Shown here: positions 1 to 6,441 of the stretch, piece after piece
Layout: every line of letters starts with the position of its first letter
Position numbering within the stretch: the first letter of the stretch is position 1
NCBI GenBank assembly: GCA_938091715.1
Contig: CALKMT010000183.1
Coordinates: 1 to 7,203 of the forward strand
DNA from: an uncultured Litorivicinus sp.
Lineage (GTDB): Bacteria; Pseudomonadota; Gammaproteobacteria; Pseudomonadales; Litorivicinaceae
Direction of reading: 5' to 3'
DNA length: 7,203 nucleotides
Position numbers and translations under genes: made by a program
Notes under the pieces: generated by a model
Databases searched by the model: none
What the model was told of the DNA's origin: nothing
What the model saw: only the letters and a program-made list of their open reading frames with translations

Positions 1-698
1 GTGGTGAAGTCTGTGTTGAACAGGGCTTGTGCTTTGGGGTTGGCGGCGGCGGTACTGATCAGTTCGGCAAAGTCCCCGTAATGCAAGGTAGTGATGCCGA
101 TGGCAACCGCTGCAAATGCTACCAGCTTAAAGGCCGATTCGACCGCCAATGACAGCATCAGCCCGCGGTGATGTTCGCGCCGATTCAACTGGGCGGTGCC
201 AAAGGCCACCGCAAAGATCGCCATTAACAAGGTGGCGATCAGGGCCGGGGTTCCGCTGGTGTCAGTACCCGTCATCGTGGCCCAGGCCGTCGAGATCGCC
301 TTAAGCTGCAAAGCCAGATAAGGGACCACCACCAACAAAGCGGCAAAGGTCACCAGTACTGCGACACTCTGGGCCTTGCCATAGCGCGACGCGATAAAAT
401 CCGCGATTGAGCTGATGCCGTGCACATCGGTTAGGATGCCAATCTTCTTAAAGACCGACCAAAACACCAAAAAACTGACCGCTGGGCCCAGATAAATCGG
501 TAAAAACGTCCAGCCGGATTCGGCCGCGGTGCCGACCGCGCCATAAAACGTCCATGAGGTGCAGTAGGTGCCGATGGCCAGGGCATAAGCAATCGGGGGC
601 AGGGGTTTGGCCCGCTTCCGATCGCCGCGAAACGCGATCAAGAATAGTGCGGCCACATACAGCAGGCTTAATAGCAATAGCGAAAGGTTTGAAAACAC
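1..698 (-). CDS. N-terminal part of a sodium/solute-symporter-domain sensor histidine kinase (CrbS/MxtR/CbrA-like), partial
   Basis: The gene runs off the left edge, leaving 232 codons. I translated it from a GTG at 698-696: AAAGGA lies six bases upstream and an in-frame TGA sits seven codons upstream, so no earlier start is available. The product is strongly hydrophobic: a first helix at about residues 2-20, a basic RGDRKRAK stretch, then YCTSWTFYGAVGTAA at about 43-57 and further helices. That motif, and the later HGISSIADFIASRYGKAQS, are what I know from the SSS domain fused to PAS, HisKA and HATPase modules in CrbS, MxtR and CbrA kinases, rather than from stand-alone transporters. The kinase domains would lie outside the window, so this part alone cannot prove it. 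The divergent position next to a DUF4212/VC_2705 symporter pair supports a CrbS/MxtR role in acetate-responsive control. A free-standing SSS permease is the alternative. Confidence 0.75.
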   Translation of the reverse strand, partial: MFSNLSLLLLSLLYVAALFLIAFRGDRKRAKPLPPIAYALAIGTYCTSWTFYGAVGTAAESGWTFLPIYLGPAVSFLVFWSVFKKIGILTDVHGISSIADFIASRYGKAQSVAVLVTFAALLVVVPYLALQLKAISTAWATMTGTDTSGTPALIATLLMAIFAVAFGTAQLNRREHHRGLMLSLAVESAFKLVAFAAVAIGITTLHYGDFAELISTAAANPKAQALFNTDFT

Positions 699-718
699 AC
701 CCGATCCTTTGGTATTTC

Positions 719-735
719 AAGGCATTCAGTGCCTT
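719..735. promoter_or_regulatory. Perfect 6-bp inverted repeat in the kinase leader
   Basis: AAGGCA and TGCCTT flank the 5-base spacer TTCAG. The repeat lies about 20 bases upstream of the GTG start of the kinase gene and about 60 bases upstream of the TATAAT box of the divergent operon. A second, shorter pair (CTTTG 733-737 and CAAAG 746-750) abuts it. It could be an operator for a dimeric regulator or a small leader hairpin in the kinase mRNA. There is no direct evidence for which protein, if any, binds it. Confidence 0.35.
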
Positions 736-763
736 TGTCTTATCCCAAAGTAGACTAACCGCG

Positions 764-799
764 TTGCTCGCGTCTTGCTAGATTCGCTCGGTCTATAAT
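764..799 (+). promoter_or_regulatory. Probable promoter of the symporter operon, with a perfect -10 and a poor -35
   Basis: TATAAT at 794-799 matches the sigma-70 -10 consensus exactly and lies 20 bases before the ATG of the small subunit, giving a predicted start near 806 and a very short leader. No hexamer at 16-18 bp spacing resembles TTGACA; the best match, TTGCTA at 775-780, is only 13 bp away. Two copies of TTGCT (764-768 and 775-779) lie 11 bp apart, about one helical turn, just upstream of the -10. A strong -10 with no -35 and repeats in this place fits an activator-dependent promoter, which suits regulation by the divergent kinase and a LuxR-type partner. The box is seen directly; the regulation is inferred. 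Confidence 0.55.
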
Positions 800-819
800 A
801 CAACGATAAGGGTGACTTA

Positions 820-1074
820 ATGGACACGCAGAAGGCCCAGGCCTACTGGAAAGAAAACATCACGACCATCATGCAGCTCATGGCTGTGTGGTTTGTTGTG
901 TCATACGGCTGCGGAATTTTGTTCGTAGACCTATTGGACACCATTCAAATTGCCGGCTTCAAACTGGGTTTCTGGTTTGCACAGCAGGGCAGCATGTATG
1001 TGTTCATGATCCTGATCTTTATTTATGCCAAGCGCATGAATGCGATCGACGAAAAATACGACGTAACTGAGTAA
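820..1074 (+). CDS. DUF4212 protein, small subunit of a sodium:solute symporter (TIGR03647 type)
   Basis: This 84-residue inner-membrane protein has two predicted helices (about residues 16-38 and 48-70) with a short charged N-terminus containing YWKEN and a charged C-terminus. The second helix includes FWFAQQGSMYVFMILIFIYA, which I recognise as the typical DUF4212 pattern. The family is almost always encoded directly before a VC_2705-type symporter, as here, and is annotated as its small subunit; its exact role in transport is not established as far as I know. The ATG follows AAGGG with seven bases between. The stop codon's last bases form part of the Shine-Dalgarno of the next gene (11-base gap), so the two are very likely cotranscribed and translationally linked. 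Confidence 0.9.
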   Translation: MDTQKAQAYWKENITTIMQLMAVWFVVSYGCGILFVDLLDTIQIAGFKLGFWFAQQGSMYVFMILIFIYAKRMNAIDEKYDVTE

Positions 1075-1085
1075 GGGGAATTATC

Positions 1086-2999
1086 ATGGATCTACAAACC
1101 TTGATCTATCTCTTTGTCGGCGCGTCATTTGCGTTGTACATCGGGATTGCAATTTGGGCCAAGGCTGGCTCAACCAAAGACTTCTACGTTGCCGGTGGTG
1201 GGGTTCACCCTGTCGCTAACGGTATGGCGACTGCTGCGGACTGGATGTCAGCGGCTTCGTTCATCTCGCTGGCCGGTATCGTTTCTCTACTAGGACGTGA
1301 CGGTGCTGCCTATTTGATGGGCTGGACTGGCGGCTACGTTCTGCTGGCCATGTTGTTGGCACCTTATCTGCGTAAATTCGGCAAGTTCACTGTGCCGGAC
1401 TTTGTGGGTGACCGTTATTACTCAGACTTCGCGCGTACTGTCGCGGTTATCTGTGTGATCTTCGTTTCATTCACCTACGTTGCAGGTCAGATGCGTGGTG
1501 TGGGTGTGGTGTTCTCTCGCTTCTTGCAAGTGGACGTTAACACCGGCGTGATCATCGGTATGGGTATCGTATTCTTCTACGCTGTTTTGGGCGGCATGAA
1601 GGGCATTACCTACACCCAGGTGGCTCAGTACTGTGTATTGATCGTAGCGTTCGTTGTGCCGGCGGTATTCCTGTCGTTGCAGGTGACCGGTACCTTCCTG
1701 CCGCAGTTGGGTCTGGGTAGCACCATCGCCTTTGACTTTAACAACGGCGTTCAGACCATCGAGCAGGGCACCTATCTGCTGACGGCACTGGATCAGACCT
1801 TCACCGACTTGGGCTTCAGCATTCCTTACACTGAAGGTCGTGCTGGTGTTTGGAACACCTTCCTGTTGTGTGTCGCGCTGATGGCCGGTACTGCAGGTCT
1901 GCCGCACGTTATCGTACGTTTCTTCACGGTTCCCCGTGTTCGTGACGCACGTATCTCTGCGGGTTGGGCACTGCTGTTCATCTCTATTCTGTACACCTCG
2001 GTTCCTGGCGTTGCGGCATTCGCTCGCTTGAACCTGATCAAGAACGTACAGAACAACGACTACGCGACTTGGACTGCAGAATGTACTGCTGAACAAGAAG
2101 CGGCGATCGTAGCTGCACGTAATTCGGGCGCAGATGCTGCTCGTATGCCCTGTGCCGGTAACTGGTTCGCCACCTGGGAAAAAGGTGGTTTGATCGGTTG
2201 GATGGACAAAAACGGCGACGGCAAGATTCAGTTTGCTAACGGCGCCGCCTACAAAGGCAAGCCTTCGTTCACCGGTGAAACTGGCGCGTCAGGCGAGCGT
2301 TTGATGTCTAACGAAGCTGTTGCTGCACCTGCAGGTCAGGCGATCGAAAACGAGTTGTATGTTGACCGTGACATCATTGTACTGGCTAACCCCGAAATCG
2401 CACGTCTACCCAACTGGGTGATCGCGTTGATTGCGGCGGGTGGTTTGGCGGCTGCATTGTCAACGGCAGCGGGTCTGTTGTTGGTGATCTCGGCGGCGAT
2501 CTCGCACGACTTGTTGGGCCGCGTTATCTTCAAAGATAAGGCGACTGGCAAATCAACGATGAGTGAAAAGAACGAGTTGATGGCGGCACGTGGTGCAGCG
2601 GTTGCGGCGATCTTGGTTGCTGGCTACTTGGGCATCAACCCCCCGGGCTTCGTGGCTCAGGTTGTGGCCTTCGCCTTCGGTCTGGCTGCGGCCTCGTTCT
2701 TCCCCGTTATCATTAACGGTATTTTCGACAAGCGCATGAACCGTGAAGGTGCGATTGCAGGTATGTTGGTCGGTTTGATCTTCACCTTTACCTACATCGT
2801 TCTTAACGTCTTCGTCGAGAAGAACGGCTTTATCGTTGCGGACATCAAGCCCACGGGCGTTGGTACAATCGGTATGTTGCTGCACTTCGTAGTGGCTTAC
2901 TTTGTATCTCGTGCGACGGCGGCTCCGCCGGCTGAGATTCAGCAAATGGTTGAAGACATTCGTATCCCTCGCGGTGCGGGTGAAGCAACAGCGCACTAA
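1086..2999 (+). CDS. Large subunit of a sodium:solute symporter, VC_2705 subfamily (probable acetate or small carboxylate transporter)
   Basis: The 637-residue inner-membrane protein has about 13 hydrophobic segments, the SSS-family (LeuT fold) architecture. The early MATAADWMSAASFISLAG (residues 47-64) and the later ALSTAAGLLLV (457-467) correspond to the two helices that build the Na2 sodium site; S459/T460 match the Ser-Thr pair known from PutP. A long polar loop at about 315-442 precedes the Ser-Thr helix. By the LeuT fold this is the external loop EL4, so it should be periplasmic; it carries two cysteines (C333, C356) and an EF-hand-like DKNGDGKI (374-381). The protein is longer than ActP (about 550 residues), mainly because of this loop. 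AAGGGGA at 1073-1079 is the ribosome site. Arginine codons are almost all CGT, unlike the downstream genes, suggesting high expression. Acetate is inferred from context; the substrate is not proven. Confidence 0.9.
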   Translation: MDLQTLIYLFVGASFALYIGIAIWAKAGSTKDFYVAGGGVHPVANGMATAADWMSAASFISLAGIVSLLGRDGAAYLMGWTGGYVLLAMLLAPYLRKFGKFTVPDFVGDRYYSDFARTVAVICVIFVSFTYVAGQMRGVGVVFSRFLQVDVNTGVIIGMGIVFFYAVLGGMKGITYTQVAQYCVLIVAFVVPAVFLSLQVTGTFLPQLGLGSTIAFDFNNGVQTIEQGTYLLTALDQTFTDLGFSIPYTEGRAGVWNTFLLCVALMAGTAGLPHVIVRFFTVPRVRDARISAGWALLFISILYTSVPGVAAFARLNLIKNVQNNDYATWTAECTAEQEAAIVAARNSGADAARMPCAGNWFATWEKGGLIGWMDKNGDGKIQFANGAAYKGKPSFTGETGASGERLMSNEAVAAPAGQAIENELYVDRDIIVLANPEIARLPNWVIALIAAGGLAAALSTAAGLLLVISAAISHDLLGRVIFKDKATGKSTMSEKNELMAARGAAVAAILVAGYLGINPPGFVAQVVAFAFGLAAASFFPVIINGIFDKRMNREGAIAGMLVGLIFTFTYIVLNVFVEKNGFIVADIKPTGVGTIGMLLHFVVAYFVSRATAAPPAEIQQMVEDIRIPRGAGEATAH

Positions 3000-3016
3000 G
3001 CGCTTGATGCGGCAGG

Positions 3017-3040
3017 CCCTGTATTGCAGGGTTTGTATTT
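3017..3040 (+). terminator. Weak hairpin with T-rich tail behind the symporter gene
   Basis: CCCTG (3017-3021) and CAGGG (3027-3031) form a 5-bp stem with a 5-base loop, extendable by two G-U pairs, followed by TTTGTATTT. The short stem and interrupted T run make it at best a weak terminator. It could also serve as a 3' end stabiliser of the symporter mRNA, standing 15 bases before a much stronger hairpin. Confidence 0.4.
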
Positions 3041-3045
3041 AGCCT

Positions 3046-3077
3046 AGGAGGGGCGTCAGTGATGGCGCCCCTCTTTT
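3046..3077 (+). terminator. Strong intrinsic terminator between the symporter and the DUF294 gene
   Basis: GAGGGGCGTCA (3048-3058) pairs with TGGCGCCCCTC (3063-3073): an 11-bp stem with one G-U pair, closed by a GTGA loop of the GNRA class, then TTTT. One A-T and one G-U pair can extend it into the T run. It lies only 20 bases before the ATG of the next gene, leaving no room for a normal promoter between them. The downstream pair is therefore probably expressed by read-through of this terminator or from a promoter lying before it. It also overlaps the only possible upstream start (3059) of the next gene, which argues against that start. Confidence 0.8.
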
Positions 3078-3097
3078 ACGTTATTGATAGGAAAAAA

Positions 3098-4933
3098 ATG
3101 GACACTCCGGCTTTAGATCTCAGCGTTCCGCCTTTTAACTTGTTGTCGCCCCAGCAGGTTCAAAGGCTGAGTGCTGGCTTGCACCTGGAATACTTCGAGT
3201 CCGGTCAGACCATCATCGACTCCGGCCAAGCCCCCGAGGGCATTTACGTCATCATCAAAGGCAAGGTCGAGGAATACGACGGCGACTCGGTCGAGCGGGA
3301 TTCCTTGCACCTGGTCTCACAGTTTTCTGAGGGCGATCTGTTTGGCTCGTTGGCGGTACTCAAGGGTGCGGCTCGCGATGCCTACGTGGCCTTTGAAGAG
3401 GTCATTTGCCAAGTACTGCCGGCGCGCCTGTTCATCGACCTGGTGCACGAGAATCCCGAATTCCGGCACTATTTCCACAAGGGCTTGGCGACCATGTCCA
3501 AGCACCGTCAGGCCAGTGCCGAGCGCGAGGGAGATGACTTTTCCCTGGTCAAGGTCGGCGATTCGGTGACCCGCAAGGCGCTGGTGGTCAGCGCCGACAC
3601 CAGCATTCGTGACTGTGTCGTACGCATGCGTGGGGCGCACATTGACAGTGCGCTGGTGGATTTCCCAGGCGAAGCCGGATCCTATGGGTTGGTGACTGGG
3701 ACGGATTTGCTAAACGCCACGGCCCTGGATGGGCATTCGGCGCAAACCCCAATCCGGGTCTGTACTGGGCGGAACCTGATCGCGGTGGACGCCGAGGCAT
3801 TCCTGTTTGAAGCCCTGACCGTGATGGCCCGGCACCATATCAAACGCGTGGTGGTCAAGCGTGAAAGCGCGATTGTCGGCGTGGCTGAACTGGCCGACGT
3901 GCTCGGGTTTTTAAGCTCGCGCAGCCACAACATCGGCGTGTCGATTGAAAAGGCCCAGTCAATCCAGGATCTGCAAGAAGCGGTCAGCCATATCCCGCCG
4001 TTGATACGCAACCTGGTCGACAAGGGCACGCGCATTCGGTTCATGATGGATTTGTTGGCCGCCCTGAACAATCGCCTGGTCGCCAAGGTCTGGGAGTTGA
4101 CGGTCTCCGACGAGGTTCGTAACAACACGGCCCTGGTGGTGCTGGGCAGTGAAGGGCGGGGCGAACAGATTGTGCGCACCGATCAGGACAATGCGCTGAT
4201 TATCCGTGACGGCTTTGATTGGCCGGAGCAGGCGCAAGACACACAGCGCTTTATTGACCGGTTAATTGAACTCGGCTTCCCTCCCTGTCCGGGCAACGTG
4301 ATGATCTCGAACCCCGAGTGGGCGATGAGCGAGCAGCGCTGGAACGAGCGCCTGAGTGGATGGGTGCATAACCTAGACGAGACGGCGCTGATGAATTTAG
4401 CCATTGTGCTGGATGCGCAACGGGTGGCCGGGGACGCCAAGCTGTTGGATCGCATGGGGCGCACCTTGGTCGAGCAAATGACGGCCTCTGACATCTTTGT
4501 CTCGCACTTTTCCCAGCCCGTCATGCGATTTGCTGTGCCGCTCACGCTGTTTGGGCGGGTCAAAAAAGAACAGCAGGGTGTCGACATCAAAAAGGGCGCG
4601 ATTTTCCCGGTGGTGCATGGTCTTAGGGCGTTGTCGCTCAAGTATGGTGTTCGCCAGAGTAACTCCTTTAAACGGATCCAAGAGCTGGTCCGCTGTGGCG
4701 CCATTCAAGCCAAATTGGGCCGCAACCTGGAGAGTGCCTTGGTGCTGTTCAGCGAGTATCGCCTGCGCAGCCACCTGCGTCAGTTGGGGGATAACACCGA
4801 CGCGGCACGGGTCAATAATTACATCGAGCCCCATCGATTGAATCGCTTGGAACGTGACCTGTTACGGGAAGCCTTGCACGTGGTAAAAGAATTCAAAGAC
4901 TGGCTGGCATTAGAGCTGCACATCCGAGGATGA
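3098..4933 (+). CDS. cNMP-binding-like / CBS pair / DUF294 putative nucleotidyltransferase
   Basis: I place the start at the ATG at 3098, preceded by AGGAAAAAA; an in-frame GTG at 3059 lies in the loop of the terminator hairpin and is rejected. The 611-residue, probably soluble protein has, in order: a cyclic-nucleotide-binding-type beta barrel (about 10-135), two CBS motifs (about 155-210 and 215-273), a DUF294 nucleotidyltransferase domain (about 295-440) with GSEGRGEQ...TDQDNAL (350-367), and the DUF294 C-terminal helical domain (about 470-608). The Gly-Ser and Asp-x-Asp (D362, D364) pattern matches the GlnD-like nucleotidyltransferase active site. The ribose-binding Glu of the FGE motif in CRP-type domains is Ser here (FGS, 82-84), so the ligand may not be cAMP. 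The substrate of the transfer is unknown. It is one base from the exonuclease gene, indicating an operon. Confidence 0.88.
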   Translation: MDTPALDLSVPPFNLLSPQQVQRLSAGLHLEYFESGQTIIDSGQAPEGIYVIIKGKVEEYDGDSVERDSLHLVSQFSEGDLFGSLAVLKGAARDAYVAFEEVICQVLPARLFIDLVHENPEFRHYFHKGLATMSKHRQASAEREGDDFSLVKVGDSVTRKALVVSADTSIRDCVVRMRGAHIDSALVDFPGEAGSYGLVTGTDLLNATALDGHSAQTPIRVCTGRNLIAVDAEAFLFEALTVMARHHIKRVVVKRESAIVGVAELADVLGFLSSRSHNIGVSIEKAQSIQDLQEAVSHIPPLIRNLVDKGTRIRFMMDLLAALNNRLVAKVWELTVSDEVRNNTALVVLGSEGRGEQIVRTDQDNALIIRDGFDWPEQAQDTQRFIDRLIELGFPPCPGNVMISNPEWAMSEQRWNERLSGWVHNLDETALMNLAIVLDAQRVAGDAKLLDRMGRTLVEQMTASDIFVSHFSQPVMRFAVPLTLFGRVKKEQQGVDIKKGAIFPVVHGLRALSLKYGVRQSNSFKRIQELVRCGAIQAKLGRNLESALVLFSEYRLRSHLRQLGDNTDAARVNNYIEPHRLNRLERDLLREALHVVKEFKDWLALELHIRG

Positions 4934-4934
4934 C

Positions 4935-5543
4935 ATGGTCGCAAAAACACTAAAAACGCTGGGTACGCGATTCAAAGTTCAGGGCACACCCTGGGAGCCT
5001 TTGTTCATGCCGTATCACGGCGACGAAGTGGTCAGCATCGACTGTGAAACCACCGGCTTGGATCCGCACAACGACGATTTGCTCACCGTGGCGGCCGTCA
5101 AGATCCGCGATGGCAAGATTATGACCAGTGAAAAGTTGGACCTGCGTCTGCCCGCTTCGCCGAAGCAGGCCGCGGATTCGATAAAAATTCACGGGATTCG
5201 CAAGGTTGATCTGGCCGAGTCAGTCCCGTTCAGCGAGGCGCTGCCCCGGGTTTTGGATTTTATCGGCAACCGCCCATTGCTGGGCTATTACATCAACTTT
5301 GATGTGACCCTGTTGAATCGCTACATCCGCGACAGTTTCGGATTTGAATTGCCCAACCCGACGCTGGAGTTGGCTGATATCTTCAAAGCCAAAACCCGCC
5401 AGCAGGACGGTGCTGACTTGCGCTTGGAGCGAATTCTGGACGAGCTAAATGTGCCGACCTTTGGACGCCACACCGCGATCGGGGACGCGACCATGGTGGC
5501 CATGGCCTGGGTCAAGTTGCAGAAGGCTACACAGCGGCTGTGA
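4935..5543 (+). CDS. DEDDh-type 3'-5' exonuclease (DnaQ/RNase T superfamily)
   Basis: The 202-residue soluble protein carries all three exonuclease motifs. Exo I is SIDCETTGLDP with D36 and E38; Exo II is GYYINFDVTLLN with D123; Exo III is GRHTAIGDA with H179 and D184. IHGI at 85-88 also fits DnaQ-like enzymes. These residues bind two metal ions and cleave nucleotides from 3' ends, so the enzyme should be active. There is no polymerase, helicase or UvrC-like GIY-YIG extension, and the protein is neither DnaQ nor oligoribonuclease by its surroundings. About 30 residues precede the catalytic core. The ATG follows the DUF294 stop codon by one base and GAGGA (4926-4930) lies inside the end of that gene, so the two are translationally coupled. 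The natural substrate is unknown; DNA, RNA or a nucleotide adduct made by its neighbour are all possible. Confidence 0.88.
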   Translation: MVAKTLKTLGTRFKVQGTPWEPLFMPYHGDEVVSIDCETTGLDPHNDDLLTVAAVKIRDGKIMTSEKLDLRLPASPKQAADSIKIHGIRKVDLAESVPFSEALPRVLDFIGNRPLLGYYINFDVTLLNRYIRDSFGFELPNPTLELADIFKAKTRQQDGADLRLERILDELNVPTFGRHTAIGDATMVAMAWVKLQKATQRL

Positions 5544-5545
5544 CG

Positions 5546-5554
5546 TGGCATAAT
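5546..5554 (+). promoter_or_regulatory. Probable extended -10 promoter of ttcA
   Basis: TGGCATAAT gives the TGn extension directly before CATAAT, one base off the -10 consensus. The 17-bp-spaced -35 (GCTACA, 5526-5531) is weak, as is common with extended -10 promoters. Transcription would begin near 5561, leaving a leader of about 20 bases that still contains the AGGA of ttcA. It begins right after the stop codon of the exonuclease gene, so ttcA may be both read through and started separately. Confidence 0.5.
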
Positions 5555-5580
5555 TCGCGCCGCAAAAAACAGGACCGGGC

Positions 5581-6441
5581 ATGAATTCGCACAAGCTAAA
5601 TCAACGGATCCGACGTCAGGTCGGAAAAGCCATCGCTGAGTTTCATATGATCGAGGACGGCGACCGGATCATGGTGTGTCTGTCCGGTGGCAAGGACAGC
5701 TACACCCTGTTGGACATGCTGCGGCAGTTACAAAAAAGCGCCCCGATTCGCTTTGAATTGTTTGCCGTTAACTTGGATCAGAAGCAACCGGGCTTTCCCG
5801 AGCACGTTTTACCCGAATACTTGCGGGCCCAGAACATGCCCTTTGAGATCATTGAAGAGGACACCTATTCCACGGTGACTCGGGTGATTGAACCGGGCAA
5901 AACGACCTGCGGCCTGTGTTCACGCCTGCGTCGGGGCATCCTGTACAGCTACGCTCAGCGCGAGGGCTTCAACAAAATCGCGCTGGGTCATCATGCGGAT
6001 GACATGCTGGAAACCCTGATGCTGAATCTGTTCTATGGCGGCACCCTGAAAAGCATGCCGCCGAAACTGATTTCGGATGACGGAAAAAATACCGTGATCC
6101 GGCCCTTGGCTGGGGTTCGTGAGCGGGATATTCAGGCCTATGCTGACGCCCAGGGTTATCCGATTATTCCCTGTAACCTTTGCGGCTCGCAGCCCAACTT
6201 GCAGCGACAAAATATCAAGGCGCAACTGCAGGAGTGGCAAGAACGCTATCCTGGGCGGATTGAAAGCATGCTGACGGCCATGGGCAACGTGGCCCCCAGC
6301 CAGCTGATGGATGCCAGGCTGCATGATTTTTCGCGCCGGTCTGACCGGTCCGAGATGGAGGCCAGCTTTGAGCCGATTGGGGTCGCTTCCCAGCCCGCAT
6401 CGGAACAACTGGGCGAGCGGTTAATCCTAAGCGACCGCTAG
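5581..6441 (+). CDS. ttcA: TtcA, tRNA-cytidine(32) 2-sulfurtransferase
   Basis: TtcA installs 2-thiocytidine at position 32 of certain tRNAs, using ATP to activate the base and an iron-sulfur cluster in sulfur transfer. The 286-residue sequence has the PP-loop SGGKDS (35-40), GHHADD (136-141), and the cysteines that mark TtcA: TTCGLC (C110, C113) and PCNLCGSQ (C198, C201). C110, C113 and C201 should be the three [4Fe-4S] ligands by comparison with E. coli TtcA (C122, C125, C222). It is slightly shorter than the E. coli protein (311), missing part of the tails rather than the core. AGGA lies six bases before the ATG. The last 15 bases overlap the convergent membrane-protein gene. No sign of damage. 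Confidence 0.96.
   Translation: MNSHKLNQRIRRQVGKAIAEFHMIEDGDRIMVCLSGGKDSYTLLDMLRQLQKSAPIRFELFAVNLDQKQPGFPEHVLPEYLRAQNMPFEIIEEDTYSTVTRVIEPGKTTCGLCSRLRRGILYSYAQREGFNKIALGHHADDMLETLMLNLFYGGTLKSMPPKLISDDGKNTVIRPLAGVRERDIQAYADAQGYPIIPCNLCGSQPNLQRQNIKAQLQEWQERYPGRIESMLTAMGNVAPSQLMDARLHDFSRRSDRSEMEASFEPIGVASQPASEQLGERLILSDR

Noticed and set aside
448..781. Small open frames on both strands at the left gene and divergent region
   Set aside because: They cover the kinase gene in the wrong frame or the intergenic region, and neither has a ribosome site or recognisable sequence.
1467..2096. Long open frame on the minus strand inside the symporter gene
   Set aside because: It is rich in Gln, Thr, Arg and His with no motif and lies antisense to a clearly real, codon-biased gene; it is a shadow.
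2553..2996. Open minus-strand frame in the 3' part of the symporter gene
   Set aside because: Low-complexity polar composition, no ribosome site and no recognisable domain; a shadow of the biased codons on the other strand.
3059..3097. Longer N-terminus of the DUF294 protein starting at GTG 3059
   Set aside because: The start lies in the loop of a strong terminator hairpin and has no separate ribosome site, while ATG 3098 has AGGAAAAAA before it and gives a normal N-terminus.
3682..4704. Minus-strand open frames within the DUF294 gene
   Set aside because: No family pattern and Ser/Arg/Thr-rich composition, antisense to motif-bearing coding sequence.
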